In this document: piece by piece, positions 18,633 to 28,200 of the stretch
How positions within the stretch are numbered: position 1 is the first letter of the stretch
Layout of the letters: each line of letters begins with the position of its first letter
Assembly: GCA_902768785.1 (NCBI GenBank)
Contig: CACXMM010000005.1
Location: forward strand, 1 to 64,000
DNA length: 64,000 bases
Direction: 5' to 3'
Source of the DNA: an uncultured Prevotellaceae bacterium
GTDB taxonomy: Bacteria > Bacteroidota > Bacteroidia > Bacteroidales > Bacteroidaceae
The notes under the pieces: generated by a model
What the model saw: only the letters and a program-made list of their open reading frames with translations
What the model was told of the DNA's origin: nothing
Databases searched by the model: none
Position numbers and translations under genes: made by a program

Positions 18633-19145
18633 ATGAAGAAAATGATCATGATGGCCCTCCTCGCCCTGGTGGCGATGACGGCAAGCGCACAGAAGTTTGC
18701 GCTCATCGACATGGAGTATGTGCTGAAGAATATACCCGCCTACGAGCGTGCCAACGAACAGCTTAACCAGGTGTCGAAAAAATGGCAAGCTGAAGTGGAG
18801 GCTTTGAACACGGAGGCACAGACCATGTATAAGAACTACCAGAACGAAGTGGTGTTCCTCTCGCAGGAGCAGAAGAAAGCCAAGCAGGAGGAGATTATGA
18901 AGAAAGAGAAGGAGGCCAGTGACCTGAAGAAGAAATATTTCGGACCAGAAGGTGAACTCTTCAAGAAACGCGAGGCCCTGATGACACCTATCCAGGAGGA
19001 GATTTATAACGCGGTGAAAGACCTGAGCGACCTCCATGGTTACAGTATGGTGCTCGACCGCTCCTCCGATACCGCTATTATCTTCGGCAGTCCGAAAATC
19101 GATATCAGTAATGAAGTGCTGAAGAAACTGGGATATGGAAGGTGA
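18633..19145 (+). CDS. OmpH/Skp-family periplasmic chaperone 1
   Basis: 170 residues from ATG 18633, chosen because it starts a clear signal peptide (MKKMIMMALLALVAMTASAQ). The mature protein opens KFALIDMEYVLKNIP, the OmpH N-terminal strand, followed by a long charged coiled coil rich in Lys, Glu and Gln. Skp proteins are trimeric chaperones holding unfolded outer-membrane proteins on the way to BamA. It is the first of three paralogues in tandem. Confidence 0.87.
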   Translation: MKKMIMMALLALVAMTASAQKFALIDMEYVLKNIPAYERANEQLNQVSKKWQAEVEALNTEAQTMYKNYQNEVVFLSQEQKKAKQEEIMKKEKEASDLKKKYFGPEGELFKKREALMTPIQEEIYNAVKDLSDLHGYSMVLDRSSDTAIIFGSPKIDISNEVLKKLGYGR

Positions 19146-19156
19146 TATTTGTAAAG

Positions 19157-19215
19157 AATTGAAGAATTGAAGAATTGAAGAATTGAAAAATTGAAAAATT
19201 GAAGAATTAAAGAAT
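19157..19215. repeat. GAATTGAA tandem spacer repeat
   Basis: About seven degenerate copies of AAGAATTG/AAAAATTG fill the gap between two ompH genes. The complementary motif (TTCAATTC) fills the spacer at 53444-53498. Confidence 0.75.
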
Positions 19216-19236
19216 TTTATTTAACTAATAGAAAAG

Positions 19237-19737
19237 ATGAAAAAGATTATCATTATGCTGATGTTGCTCGCACCAATGGCAACATTCGCACAGAAGTTTG
19301 GACATGTAGATGCACAGTCAATCATGCAGTCAATGCCTGAATTCATCAAGGCCCGCGGCGATCTCGAAGCACTGAGCAAGCAGTACGAGAACGACCTGAA
19401 GGCCATGCAGGATGAGATCCAGCGCAAGGCCGATGAGTATGAAAAGACCAAGAGCACGATGAATGCCACCAAGCAGCAGGAGACTGAGGCTAACATCAAC
19501 CAGCTGATGCAGAAATACCAGCAGGCTTATCAGGACAACCAGCAGGAACTGGCAAAGCAGCAGCAGGAGAAGATGGCTCCCATCATGAACAAGATTACCA
19601 CAGCCATCAAGAATGTAGGTAAGAACGGAGGCTATGTATATATCATGGACGTGAGTGCCGGCATCCCCTACATCAGCGACACACTGAGCAAGGACGTGAC
19701 AGCTGATGTGAAGGCTGAAGTGAATAAGATTAAGTAA
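19237..19737 (+). CDS. OmpH/Skp-family periplasmic chaperone 2
   Basis: 166 residues. The signal peptide MKKIIIMLMLLAPMATFAQ is followed by KFGHVDAQSIMQSMPE and a long Gln/Lys/Glu coiled coil (~40-125). The C-terminal part returns to the OmpH beta core (YVYIMDVSAGIPYISD). Same role as its neighbours; only six bases precede the next gene. Confidence 0.88.
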   Translation: MKKIIIMLMLLAPMATFAQKFGHVDAQSIMQSMPEFIKARGDLEALSKQYENDLKAMQDEIQRKADEYEKTKSTMNATKQQETEANINQLMQKYQQAYQDNQQELAKQQQEKMAPIMNKITTAIKNVGKNGGYVYIMDVSAGIPYISDTLSKDVTADVKAEVNKIK

Positions 19738-19743
19738 ACATTC

Positions 19744-20259
19744 ATGAAGAAACTCATCCTTTCCCTCTTCATCTGTGCGCTGCCCCTATGGGCCAGTGCA
19801 CAGGTGAAGTTCGGGTATTTCAGCTACCAAGAGGTCTTCCGTGCCATGCCCGACTATGAGATAGCGCAGAAGAACCTTTCCGACCTACGCACCCAGTATG
19901 AGGCGGAGATGAAGCGTGCCGAGGAGGAGTTCAACAAGAAATACGAAGAGTTCTTGGAAGGACAACACGATTTCGCGGTGCCCATCCGTCAGAAACGACA
20001 GGCGGAGCTGCAGGAACTCATGGAGAGGAATCTCGCCTTTAAGGAGGAAGCACGACGGTTGCTCGATGCAGCACAGCGCGATGCCTATATGCCTCTTCGC
20101 GAGAAACTCAGTGCAGCCGTCAAACGACTGGGTGAGGAGCGCGGCTATGCGCTGATTCTCAACACCGACAACGACTGCTGTCCTTATATTGATCCCGCCA
20201 TGGGTGAGGATGTGACCTCCCTCTTGAAAGACATCCTCAAGAAGGCCTCACAAAAGTAA
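19744..20259 (+). CDS. OmpH/Skp-family periplasmic chaperone 3
   Basis: 171 residues. The signal peptide ends ...LPLWASAQ, then VKFGYFSYQEVFRAMPDYE begins the conserved core, followed by a charged helical arm (AEMKRAEEEFNKKYEEFL). It is the third consecutive paralogue and the most diverged (Arg-rich arm). It probably has a distinct client range or forms hetero-oligomers; that is inference. Confidence 0.87.
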   Translation: MKKLILSLFICALPLWASAQVKFGYFSYQEVFRAMPDYEIAQKNLSDLRTQYEAEMKRAEEEFNKKYEEFLEGQHDFAVPIRQKRQAELQELMERNLAFKEEARRLLDAAQRDAYMPLREKLSAAVKRLGEERGYALILNTDNDCCPYIDPAMGEDVTSLLKDILKKASQK

Positions 20260-20306
20260 TTCCGCTCCCACGATCCCACGGGCTTCCGTACCTTCGTTCC
20301 TTCGAA

Positions 20307-21131
20307 ATGACAACTCCCATCGGTGTATTCGACAGCGGCTATGGCGGTCTGACCATTCTTCATCAGGTACGCCAGATGCTTCCCCAGTACGACTATCTGT
20401 ACTTGGGCGACAATGCCCGTGCTCCCTACGGTTCCCGCTCCTTCGAGGTGGTGTATGAATTCACGCGGCAAGCCGTATTAAAACTTTTCGAACGAGGATG
20501 CCACTTGGTCATCCTTGGTTGTAACACCGCCTCCGCCAAAGCCCTGCGAAGCATACAGCAGAACGACCTGCCGCGTGTGGCACCCGACCGTCGGGTGTTA
20601 GGCGTGATTCGTCCTACGGCAGAGATCATCGGGAACCTCACGCGTTCCCGTCATGTGGGTATCCTTGCCACTGAAGGCACCATCCGCAGCGAGAGCTATA
20701 ACCTTGAAATCCAAAAACTATTCCCCGACATCCAAGTGTCTGGCGTGGCTTGTCCGCTGTGGGCAGCTATCGTGGAGGCTAATGAGGCCGACAGTCCTGG
20801 TGCCGACTATTTCGTGGAGAAGCGTATCCGTCAGCTGATGCGCAAGGATCCCCTCATTGATGCCATCATCCTCGGTTGCACGCACTATCCCCTGTTGATG
20901 CCCAAGATCGTGAAATATGTTGATCCTGGAGTACGCATCATCCCACAGGGCGAATATGTGGCCAACAGCCTGAAAGACTATCTCCTCCGTCATCCAGAAA
21001 TCGAACAGCGTTGTTCGAAGAATGCCACCTGCCGCTACCTCACCACCGAAAGTCCTGAAGCATTCCGCAAGAGTGCCCAGCTCTTCCTGCATGAGGAGGT
21101 GGAAGAGGTAGAGAATGTTTCGCTGGAGTAA
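20307..21131 (+). CDS. murI: Glutamate racemase
   Basis: 274 residues. IGVFDSGYGGLT (Asp9) and the two catalytic cysteines, Cys72 in LGCNTASA and Cys191 in LGCTHYPL, are all present. It supplies D-glutamate for peptidoglycan. It ends the uppS-bamA-ompH cluster, an arrangement common in Bacteroidales. The 47-bp spacer before it contains a CGGGCTTCCGT-type motif that resembles the direct repeat at 37500-37552. Confidence 0.95.
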   Translation: MTTPIGVFDSGYGGLTILHQVRQMLPQYDYLYLGDNARAPYGSRSFEVVYEFTRQAVLKLFERGCHLVILGCNTASAKALRSIQQNDLPRVAPDRRVLGVIRPTAEIIGNLTRSRHVGILATEGTIRSESYNLEIQKLFPDIQVSGVACPLWAAIVEANEADSPGADYFVEKRIRQLMRKDPLIDAIILGCTHYPLLMPKIVKYVDPGVRIIPQGEYVANSLKDYLLRHPEIEQRCSKNATCRYLTTESPEAFRKSAQLFLHEEVEEVENVSLE

Positions 21132-21312
21132 AGGGGGTGACTGCAAAAGAAAAGTTGGTCATCAGCACTTACAGTGCCCAGTTTGATTCCCGCACCTTCT
21201 TGGAGCCACACAGACTGATTTTTCGCATTTCTGTGTAAGAAAAAGGGTACTATGTATGATTTGACCTAAGTAAATCTTTATCAAGTATTTGAGAATTTGG
21301 GAACTGAAAGTC

Positions 21313-21372
21313 GCTGGCCGAAGGGAAAAGCAATTCATTCTCTCATTGCTTTTCCCTTCGGCCAGCCTTTTT
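21313..21372 (+). terminator. Large perfect hairpin with T-run downstream of murI
   Basis: Arms 21313-21334 and 21345-21366 are perfect 22-bp complements (GCTGGCCGAAGGG... and its inverse) around a 10-base loop, followed by CTTTTTT. The form is that of an intrinsic terminator, although it is embedded in dispersed repeat B and is 180 bp after murI. Confidence 0.6.
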
Positions 21373-21455
21373 TATTTAAACACAGAGACACAGAGTTTTT
21401 TCTCTAGATTTTTTATCTCTGAGTCTCTGTGTCTTTGTGTTCCAATTTAGTTATT
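21371..21455. repeat. Hairpin repeat C, copy 2 (inverted)
   Basis: Reverse-complement copy of the element at 560-650: arms AACACAGAGACACAGAG and CTCTGTGTCTTTGTGTT around the same TCTCTAGATTTTTTATC centre. Confidence 0.75.
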
Positions 21456-21617
21456 TTTGGGGAACTATATATGATTTGACCCAGGTAGATCTTTATCAAG
21501 AATGTGCCTAAAAGTATATAATAGCCAAAAAAAACATAATATCTATGTGAAAAACTCTGTTGACTCCGTTGACTCTGTGTGAAGGTATTATCTGTGTGAA
21601 GGTATTATCAGCATACT

Positions 21618-21705
21618 TTGTGCAGAACCTGTGCACAACTTGTGCAGAGCCTTTGCACACTTTGTGCAGATACGTTGCACACTTTGTGCAGAGCCTTTGC
21701 ACAAA
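21618..21705. repeat. Four-unit 22-bp palindrome array 1
   Basis: Four back-to-back 22-bp units start at 21618, 21640, 21662 and 21684. Each is TTGTGCA, seven variable bases, (T/G)GCACA and two bases, so each unit is an imperfect palindrome. The centres differ (GAACCTG, GAGCCTT, GATACGT, GAGCCTT). The array lies directly downstream of the fur stop codon. A matching inverted array is at 42176-42263. Confidence 0.85.
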
Positions 21706-21706
21706 C

Positions 21707-22141
21707 TCAACTTTTCTCACTGCATTCCGGACAGAGTCCTTTCAGCACATAGTTGACACTGTTCAGGGTGAAGCCGTCGGGCAGGGGCACCACGGGCACG
21801 TGGATCTGCTTCAGACAGAACGTGCGGCGGCAACGCTCACAGAAGAAGTGCGTATGCTCATCGTCAATATCCTCGGCGCAGTCGCAGTCGTCTGCGCATA
21901 CATTGTATTTCAGGGAGCCGCTGCCATCATCGACGGCATGGATCAGTCCGTGCAGGAGGAACAGCGACAATGCCCGTGAGATGGTTGACTTATCCACGGT
22001 GGGCAGCAGCCGTTCCAATTCGGGCAGCGACACCATCTCATCACCCCTGCACATCTGTCGCAGAATCAGCAGTCGTGTGGCCGTGGGCTTGATCTGACGG
22101 TGTTCTAACTTATGAACAAAGAATTCTTCATCAGTCATCAT
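21707..22141 (-). CDS. Fur-family metal-dependent regulator
   Basis: 144 residues. A winged helix (residues ~10-80, with KPTATRLLILRQM and DKSTISRALSLF) is followed by the metal-binding dimerisation domain: HTHFFCERC (His96, His98, Cys101, Cys104) and CPEC (Cys137, Cys140) for structural zinc. An extra acidic, Cys-containing loop (Cys82, Cys86, Cys88) precedes it. Whether it senses iron, zinc or peroxide cannot be told. It begins 12 bp after the zinc alcohol dehydrogenase stop, so it is probably co-transcribed with the sugar-oxidation genes. Confidence 0.88.
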   Translation of the reverse strand: MMTDEEFFVHKLEHRQIKPTATRLLILRQMCRGDEMVSLPELERLLPTVDKSTISRALSLFLLHGLIHAVDDGSGSLKYNVCADDCDCAEDIDDEHTHFFCERCRRTFCLKQIHVPVVPLPDGFTLNSVNYVLKGLCPECSEKS

Positions 22142-22153
22142 CTATACCTTTCC

Positions 22154-23173
22154 TTACAATTCCACCAGGATACGGAACACCTTGGCGGGAGCAGCGGCCC
22201 ATTGGCGCATAGCATCGAGGGCAGTCTCGGGTGTTGCCACGGCGGAGATCAGCTCGTCTTTCGGATAGTCACGGTTCTGCTGCATATAGTGGATTACAGC
22301 ACGGAAGTCAGCAGGTTTGGCATTGCGCGACCCACGGATGTCGAGTTCTTTCTGAACGAAGAGCTTCGTGACGAACTCCGTGCCCCCCTTGGCGTAGCCG
22401 ATGAAGACGATACGTCCTGTGAAGGCCACCTCGTTCACAGCCTGATTCTGTGTGAACGCATTGCCCACAGCTTCGATCACCACATCAGGTCCTAACCCCT
22501 CTGTCAGCTCTGATAGGCGGGCATGCAGGTCTTCGGTCTTGGAGTTCACCACATAGTGTGCTCCCATCCGTTTGGCCAATGCGAGCTTTTCGTCATCGAG
22601 GTCCACGGCAATGACGGTGGCCCCCCTCAGACTGGCACGTACGATGGCACCGATACCGATCATGCCACAGCCGATGACCAATACTCTGTCGATATCAGTC
22701 ACTTCGGCACGGTTCACGGCATGGAAGCCCACGCTCATCGGCTCGATCAGTGCAATCTCCTTCTCGGTGAGTCCTGTGGCAGGGATAATTTTCTGCCACG
22801 GCATGGCGAGGTATTCGCGCATGGCTCCATTGCGCTGCACCCCTAACGTCTCGTTGTGCTCACAGGCATTGGCACGCTCATGACGGCAGGAGGCACAGTG
22901 TCCACAGTTGCTATAGGGATCAACGGTCACTGCCATCCCCACCTTCAGATCGGCAGGCACCTCACTGCCTACGGCAGCAATCACCGCACTTACCTCATGA
23001 CCGGGAATCACCGGCATGTTGACCATGGGGTTCCTGCCCAGGAACGTGTTCAGGTCGCTGCCGCAGAACCCCACATACTTCATCTTCAAGAGCACCTCAT
23101 TGCTCTTGATCTCTGGTTTCTCTAATTCTACCACCGCCATCTGCTGTTCGGCGGTTATCTGTACTGCTTTCAT
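22154..23173 (-). CDS. Zinc-dependent alcohol dehydrogenase, probable L-galactonate 5-dehydrogenase
   Basis: 339 residues of the medium-chain dehydrogenase family. The catalytic zinc motif GFCGSD, the GHE motif (PGHEVSAVIAAVG) and the four structural-zinc cysteines (CGHCASCRHERANAC) are all present, as is the Rossmann motif VIGCGMIGIGA. In its operon it follows an L-galactose-dehydrogenase-like reductase and a COG3618-type lactonase, so oxidation of L-galactonate to D-tagaturonate is the best guess. Other polyol or sugar-acid substrates remain possible. Confidence 0.82.
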   Translation of the reverse strand: MKAVQITAEQQMAVVELEKPEIKSNEVLLKMKYVGFCGSDLNTFLGRNPMVNMPVIPGHEVSAVIAAVGSEVPADLKVGMAVTVDPYSNCGHCASCRHERANACEHNETLGVQRNGAMREYLAMPWQKIIPATGLTEKEIALIEPMSVGFHAVNRAEVTDIDRVLVIGCGMIGIGAIVRASLRGATVIAVDLDDEKLALAKRMGAHYVVNSKTEDLHARLSELTEGLGPDVVIEAVGNAFTQNQAVNEVAFTGRIVFIGYAKGGTEFVTKLFVQKELDIRGSRNAKPADFRAVIHYMQQNRDYPKDELISAVATPETALDAMRQWAAAPAKVFRILVEL

Positions 23174-23175
23174 TA

Positions 23176-23218
23176 TAAGTTTTAAGTAATAAGTTTCAAG
23201 TGATAAGTTACAAGTGTG
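23176..23218. repeat. AAGTTTTAAGTAATAAG-type spacer repeat
   Basis: Degenerate copies of an ATAAGTTTCAAGTG-like unit fill the spacer between the lactonase and dehydrogenase genes. Confidence 0.55.
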
Positions 23219-23256
23219 ATGACCACGATGGGTGTATCATCGGGTGGAAGGTCTGC

Positions 23257-24174
23257 TCATTCCGACATATTCTTGATATACGGTAGCTCCACCAGATGAT
23301 CGAAACCATAGAACCGACGGGCATTCTCACCTAAGAACAAGGATTTTTCGTGCTCCGACAGTTCCTTGCTCTTCGTGACGAAGTCGTACGACATCCTGTA
23401 GGTGATGGCGGTGATGGTGCGGGGATAGTCGGAGCCCCACATCAGCTTCTCGATGCCAGCGATGTCGATGGCCTCGCGGATGGCACGGATAGCCCCGTGG
23501 AAAGGATAGAACTCACTGTTGAAGAGCCAGGTGATACCTCCCGACTCGATCATGACATTCGGATGACGGGCGAGTTTGATCTGTTCCTGCCAGCGTGGTG
23601 TGGTAGGCATGCCGAAGTGTCCGATGGCGATCTTCAGGTTGGGACATTCTTCAATAATCTCCTTCATCTCGGCCACGTTCGTGTCACCGTCAGCAAGATC
23701 CACAGAGAAGATCACTCCGCGGTCTTCCATCAAGTGGAACATCCGCATCATCTCATCACTGGTCATCCAGATACGTCGGTCGTCTAACAGCAGGCGGTGG
23801 GCGGGAATCTTGATGGCCTTGAAGCCACGGTTGATCAGTTCCTCTGTCTGCTGGGCGAATCCCGGATGGAAATAATCCGCCATACCGCATACGAAGAAAC
23901 GGTCGGGATAACGTTTCTGCACTTCCTCCAGGTAATCATTCTGGATCCCGTCGATGAACTCCTGAGTCACCACGGCTGCCGACACCTGTGCATAGTTCAT
24001 GTTCGACAGGAACACCTCTGCGGAGTTCCGGCCATCGATCATGAAGGGCGGCACCATCTGCACTTCCTCACCGAGGAACATCGAGCGACCGTTTTCCAAG
24101 GTTTTGATCACCTTCCCGTTCCAGGTCGTGTCCTGTCTGAGCCATAAATGGCTGTGCGCATCGATGATTTTCAT
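23257..24174 (-). CDS. Amidohydrolase (COG3618 type), probable sugar lactonase
   Basis: 305 residues from ATG 24174; the longer frame from 24204 lacks similarity in its first ten residues. It opens MKIIDAHSHLWL, the metal-binding DxHxH motif of amidohydrolases, and later has IAIGHFGMP and LMWGSDYPR (catalytic Asp). COG3618 members include L-fucono- and L-galactono-1,5-lactonases. Lying between an aldose dehydrogenase and a sugar-acid dehydrogenase, it probably opens L-galactono-1,5-lactone. The assignment to this substrate is inferred from context. Confidence 0.78.
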   Translation of the reverse strand: MKIIDAHSHLWLRQDTTWNGKVIKTLENGRSMFLGEEVQMVPPFMIDGRNSAEVFLSNMNYAQVSAAVVTQEFIDGIQNDYLEEVQKRYPDRFFVCGMADYFHPGFAQQTEELINRGFKAIKIPAHRLLLDDRRIWMTSDEMMRMFHLMEDRGVIFSVDLADGDTNVAEMKEIIEECPNLKIAIGHFGMPTTPRWQEQIKLARHPNVMIESGGITWLFNSEFYPFHGAIRAIREAIDIAGIEKLMWGSDYPRTITAITYRMSYDFVTKSKELSEHEKSLFLGENARRFYGFDHLVELPYIKNMSE

Positions 24175-24207
24175 ATCATTATCAATTGGCAGTTTCAATT
24201 GCACCCA

Positions 24208-25158
24208 TTACGTATTCTTCCATCGTACGCGCATCTGATCGCCGATGATGTCCTGCACCTCCTTGACCAGCTGCTCATCCATGGGAGCATTCACGTAGTC
24301 GATGTTCTTCAGTACATTCTTGGGGTTGGCAGAACTGAACAACGTAGTGGCAATGCGGGGATTCAGATGCGTACTGTATTGCACGGCCAGTTTCTCGATG
24401 GGATAGTCCTTTGCGGCACAGTGCTCGGCCGCTTTCCTACATGCCTCCTTCAGACTTTCAGGTGCCGGATGCCAGCTGGGGGCACCCCGCTGGGAGAGCA
24501 GTCCCATGGAGAACGGTGATGCGTTGATCACACCGATGCCGCGTTTCTCGAAGAAGTCGAGATAGTCAAGCAGCATCTCATCGTTCAGACTATAATGACA
24601 GAAGCAGAGCACCGACTCCACCGTACCGGGGGCTGCATGCTCTATCACCCATTGCAGATTCTCAGGCTGCAGGTCGGTAATGCCCACATGCTTCACTACC
24701 CCTTTTTCGCGCAGCGCCACCAGGGCAGGGAGTGTCTCATCGACAATCTTCTGCAGTCCACCTTCACGGTCGGCTTGGAACTCCACATCGTGCACATTAA
24801 TCAAGTCGATATAGTCGATGTTCAGACGTTCCATGCTCTCATACACACTGTCTGTAACCCGTTGTGCGGAGTAGTCCCAGAGATTCACGCCATCTTTCCC
24901 ATAACGTCCCACCTTCGTGGAGAGGTAGTATTTGTCACGTGGGATCTCTTTCAAAGCCTTGCCCAGAACGGTCTCTGCCTTCAGATGACCGTAGTAAGGT
25001 GACACATCGATGAAATTGATGCCATGATCGATGGCAGTGTGGACGGCCTGGATACCTTCCACCTCGCGGATATCGTGGAATACTCCACCTAAGGAGGAGG
25101 CACCGAAGCCCAGATTCGACAGTTTCATTCCTGTCTTTCCCAGTTCATTATAAACCAT
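24208..25158 (-). CDS. Aldo/keto reductase, L-galactose dehydrogenase-like
   Basis: 316 residues from ATG 25158 (MVYNELGKTGMKLS). The aldo/keto reductase tetrad region is present (Asp in NFIDVSPYYG, Tyr next to it, Lys in STKVGRYG, His in NVHDVEF). The sequence follows plant-type L-galactose dehydrogenases closely in LGFGASSLGGVF, SYNDEMLLDYL-like and ASPFSMGLLSQRGAPSWHPA segments. Oxidation of L-galactose (or the related L-fucose) to the lactone is the likely reaction. It heads the galactose-type gene set, 50 bp downstream of the helicase gene. Confidence 0.82.
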   Translation of the reverse strand: MVYNELGKTGMKLSNLGFGASSLGGVFHDIREVEGIQAVHTAIDHGINFIDVSPYYGHLKAETVLGKALKEIPRDKYYLSTKVGRYGKDGVNLWDYSAQRVTDSVYESMERLNIDYIDLINVHDVEFQADREGGLQKIVDETLPALVALREKGVVKHVGITDLQPENLQWVIEHAAPGTVESVLCFCHYSLNDEMLLDYLDFFEKRGIGVINASPFSMGLLSQRGAPSWHPAPESLKEACRKAAEHCAAKDYPIEKLAVQYSTHLNPRIATTLFSSANPKNVLKNIDYVNAPMDEQLVKEVQDIIGDQMRVRWKNT

Positions 25159-25208
25159 AATCTTTCTATTTATTTGTAAAACGTCTTGATGAATCATTTG
25201 TAACTAAG

Positions 25209-28200
25209 TCACGGTGAGGTGGCCTCCTCCATCAACTGGCGGAACAAGGGGTTCACAGCGAGCACCTGCGGGTTCCCTGTCAGGATGAGTAGCCTGCGTG
25301 CCCTCGTAATCGCCACGTTCAGTTTCCGGTCGATGAGACGGGACGAGCCGTCGGCATCGCTCTCAACGAACGTGTTACTGGTAAGGAACTCCAGCTGATA
25401 GGGGTGCTGGATGGTGAAGGAGTAGATGATGACATCGCGCTGACTGCCCTGATAACGCTCCACAGTGTCGATGGAGATCTCTAACAACGAGGGGATATGC
25501 AGCTGCTCGATCTCCTTGCGGATGACGGCAATCTGGTTTCGATAAGGTACGATGACGCCGACGGTGGTGTGAGCACTGAAGTCATTGCCGTAGTGTTCAT
25601 AGATCTTTTGCAGCTCTTCAGCCACGATACGTGCCTCATCGGTGTTCACCTTGTCGGAGAGTCCTGGGTGATGGCAGTACCTTGAAGGGATGAAACGCAC
25701 ATTGGCATGGGCTTCCTCCTGCTGATGAGGCAGTGGAACGGGCTCAATGTGCTCATGTGGATAGAACATCCTGCAAGGGAAGTCGGCGATGGCAGGATGC
25801 ATCCGTCCCTGCCGGTGAAGGACACCTTTCACAGGATAAGCGGCAAAGAGCGTTGACAACCGCTCGAAGAGTGAGTGCCGACAGTTGGTGAGACCGATAG
25901 TCCGCAGCAGCGGGTCGCTGACCTCACTGTCATGTTCCGACTGCTGTACGACCGCCGGCAGTTGTTTGTGATCACCGATCAGGATGAATTTGTCGATGCA
26001 GCAATGGTCGCCCTGATGGGCAGACAGCAGTCCGATGATATCTGGTTCCAAAATCTGACTGGCCTCATCTACGATAGCCAGGGAGAAATGTTTCAGGTTA
26101 AAGATCTCAGGATGACTTGATAAGGTGGTTGTCGTACCCACGAGGATGGGTGTCTGACGGATACGGTCGCTCATGGTGTCCAGACGGGGGCACGACTCGA
26201 TGAGGTTCCCGATCAGGTAGGGATGGAAGCGGGGGTCGCAGCGGTGAGGACTGCCGATGCGTATGAAATCCTTTCCTGCCTCTACGAGCATGGAACAGAT
26301 CTCATCCACAGCACGGTTGGTGTAGGCAGTGAGGAGAAGGGAGGAGGACTCTTGGAGAGCCTCATCCACCAGGAAGCGCAGGGCCATGCTGGTCTTTCCC
26401 GTTCCTGGCGGTCCTACCAGCAGATAGCAGTCTTGTGCCTGTTTGGCTTGTAGGACGATCTCATCGTAATGGGGATGGTAGCTACGTGATAACGACAAGG
26501 AGTGATCTACCCGCGGCACACGCTGTCCTAACAGCAGGTCTTTCCGTTCCTTGGGAGCAGAGATGAAGGTGTGTAAGGAACGGATGGCAGTGGTGGAAGT
26601 GTCGGAGGGGGCATGCTCGATGGCATAGAAAGAGGAGGATGAGGTGGAAGGTGATGGGATGACAAAGAGGTCGGGATTCTGCTGTCCGTCAGCGAGAATC
26701 ACAGTGACCTCATCTGTCAGGATGCGCTGGAGTGTCCCTTTGAACAAGATGCTCTTCCGCACATCAGGTTCCGTTCCCTCCTGATAGGCGTAGAGAAAAA
26801 TCATATCACCTGTACGGAAGTTGGGGAGGAAGTCATCACCCTGGACAGGTACGTGGAGCGTCAAGGTGTCGTAACCGTTGTATTCGGCACTTTTCTCTTT
26901 GTGGATCAGTGTAAGTCGTGTATAGATATTCCCAGTCTCGACCTTCTCTGTCAAGGGCATGTTCCACAGATCGGAGCTGCATGTGCTCACCCCTTCCTGT
27001 GCCCCTAACCGTGCCACCCGCTGCTCGCGATACACGAAGGTCATCATCGTACAGTAATAGGCACGTTCCAGGTCTGACATCTCCCGCAGGGGCTGGCATA
27101 CAGCTTGCAGGGCAGGTAACTTCCATGTGAGGAAGAAGCGGTCGCGGAGATTCTTAACATTCACCGTTTCCGGACGGATCCATTCAAGGATACTCTCGAA
27201 GCCATGACGAGCCACATGGAGGTCCCATGCCACGATGAGGTTACGCAGCTGGATGGCTTCCCGAAACAGACTTTGCAGGTAGTTGACCACCACCAGTCCT
27301 TTGTCAGGGGGATATTTCGAATAGAGCAGGCGCATGTCCACATGGTCGAACCCTAAATGGAAGTTATACCGCAGCACACCATAATAGAGTAAGAGCTGCA
27401 CATAGTTGGGCTCAGGCATCATACTGCCATGTTCATCGGGACGACCTGTCTCCACGAACCAGTTCCTGCCCGATTTCTGCTCCACCAGTAATTGGAAATC
27501 GGTGGTCATCAGATCGACACGTCCTGTGATCCCTAACCGTTCACAGATAAAGGTAGGTTCGAGGAGCGCTTTCCGTTTGTCCGTATGCTCGAAGAGCGTC
27601 GTCACGGCCTGCTGGATGTTGGCAGCCTGCGTGTGGGCATCACTCATGAACTGCTCTGACTGGAAGTCAGGACAGGTGCAGAATTCCATGGCTTTCTGCT
27701 TGAAACTGTTCATGATGGTGGTATTCACCCGGCTCTCCCCGTTGTTCACGGCATCGTCGAGGGCTTTCCCTGCAAAATGCCCTAAGAGGATAGCCTGCGA
27801 GAGTGCCGATGGTTCCATGCGGTGGAGCGTGTAGTTCAGCGGGTGATGACCATACGATTCAAAGCAGCGGGCGATGCTACTGATATCGATCAGGAAGTCG
27901 GGTTCCACGATGATCAACGCAGGTTCCCATCTGTCGGCTCCTTCTTTTTTCCTGACACCGAGCATGTTCAGTTGAATGCCCTCCTGCAGGATGTCCTTGA
28001 GGTAGCGCAGGTGGTCGGCGGTATAGTCGATGAGCAGCGTGTCGGTATGATCCTCCTGTTCCATGGTCACGGTGATGGTCTCCTCATCCCATGTCTCCAC
28101 CACGCCTCGCAGATAGTCATAGTAGGGACTATATATGGGGTCGTAGGGTTTGTTCGAATGGGGGATACGGGTGGCAACGGCATGAGGTATGGATGTCTCG

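Larger units (their letters stand above)
21132..21706. other. 575-bp gene-free mosaic of repeats
   Basis: No full gene is seen. Immediately after murI a GTG-started frame of 34 codons (21137-21238) could be a gene remnant but has no recognisable features. Then come part of repeat B (21255-21312), a large perfect hairpin with T-run (21313-21372), repeat C in reverse (21371-21455), a further piece of repeat B (21460-21527), a short direct repeat (GTGAAGGTATTATC twice near 21580-21610) and the 22-bp palindrome array (21618-21705). Both flanking genes point into it. Confidence 0.7.

Noticed and set aside
21618-21705. CRISPR array
   Set aside because: The 22-bp units abut with no spacers, and only a 7-base centre varies. 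No cas genes are in the window.
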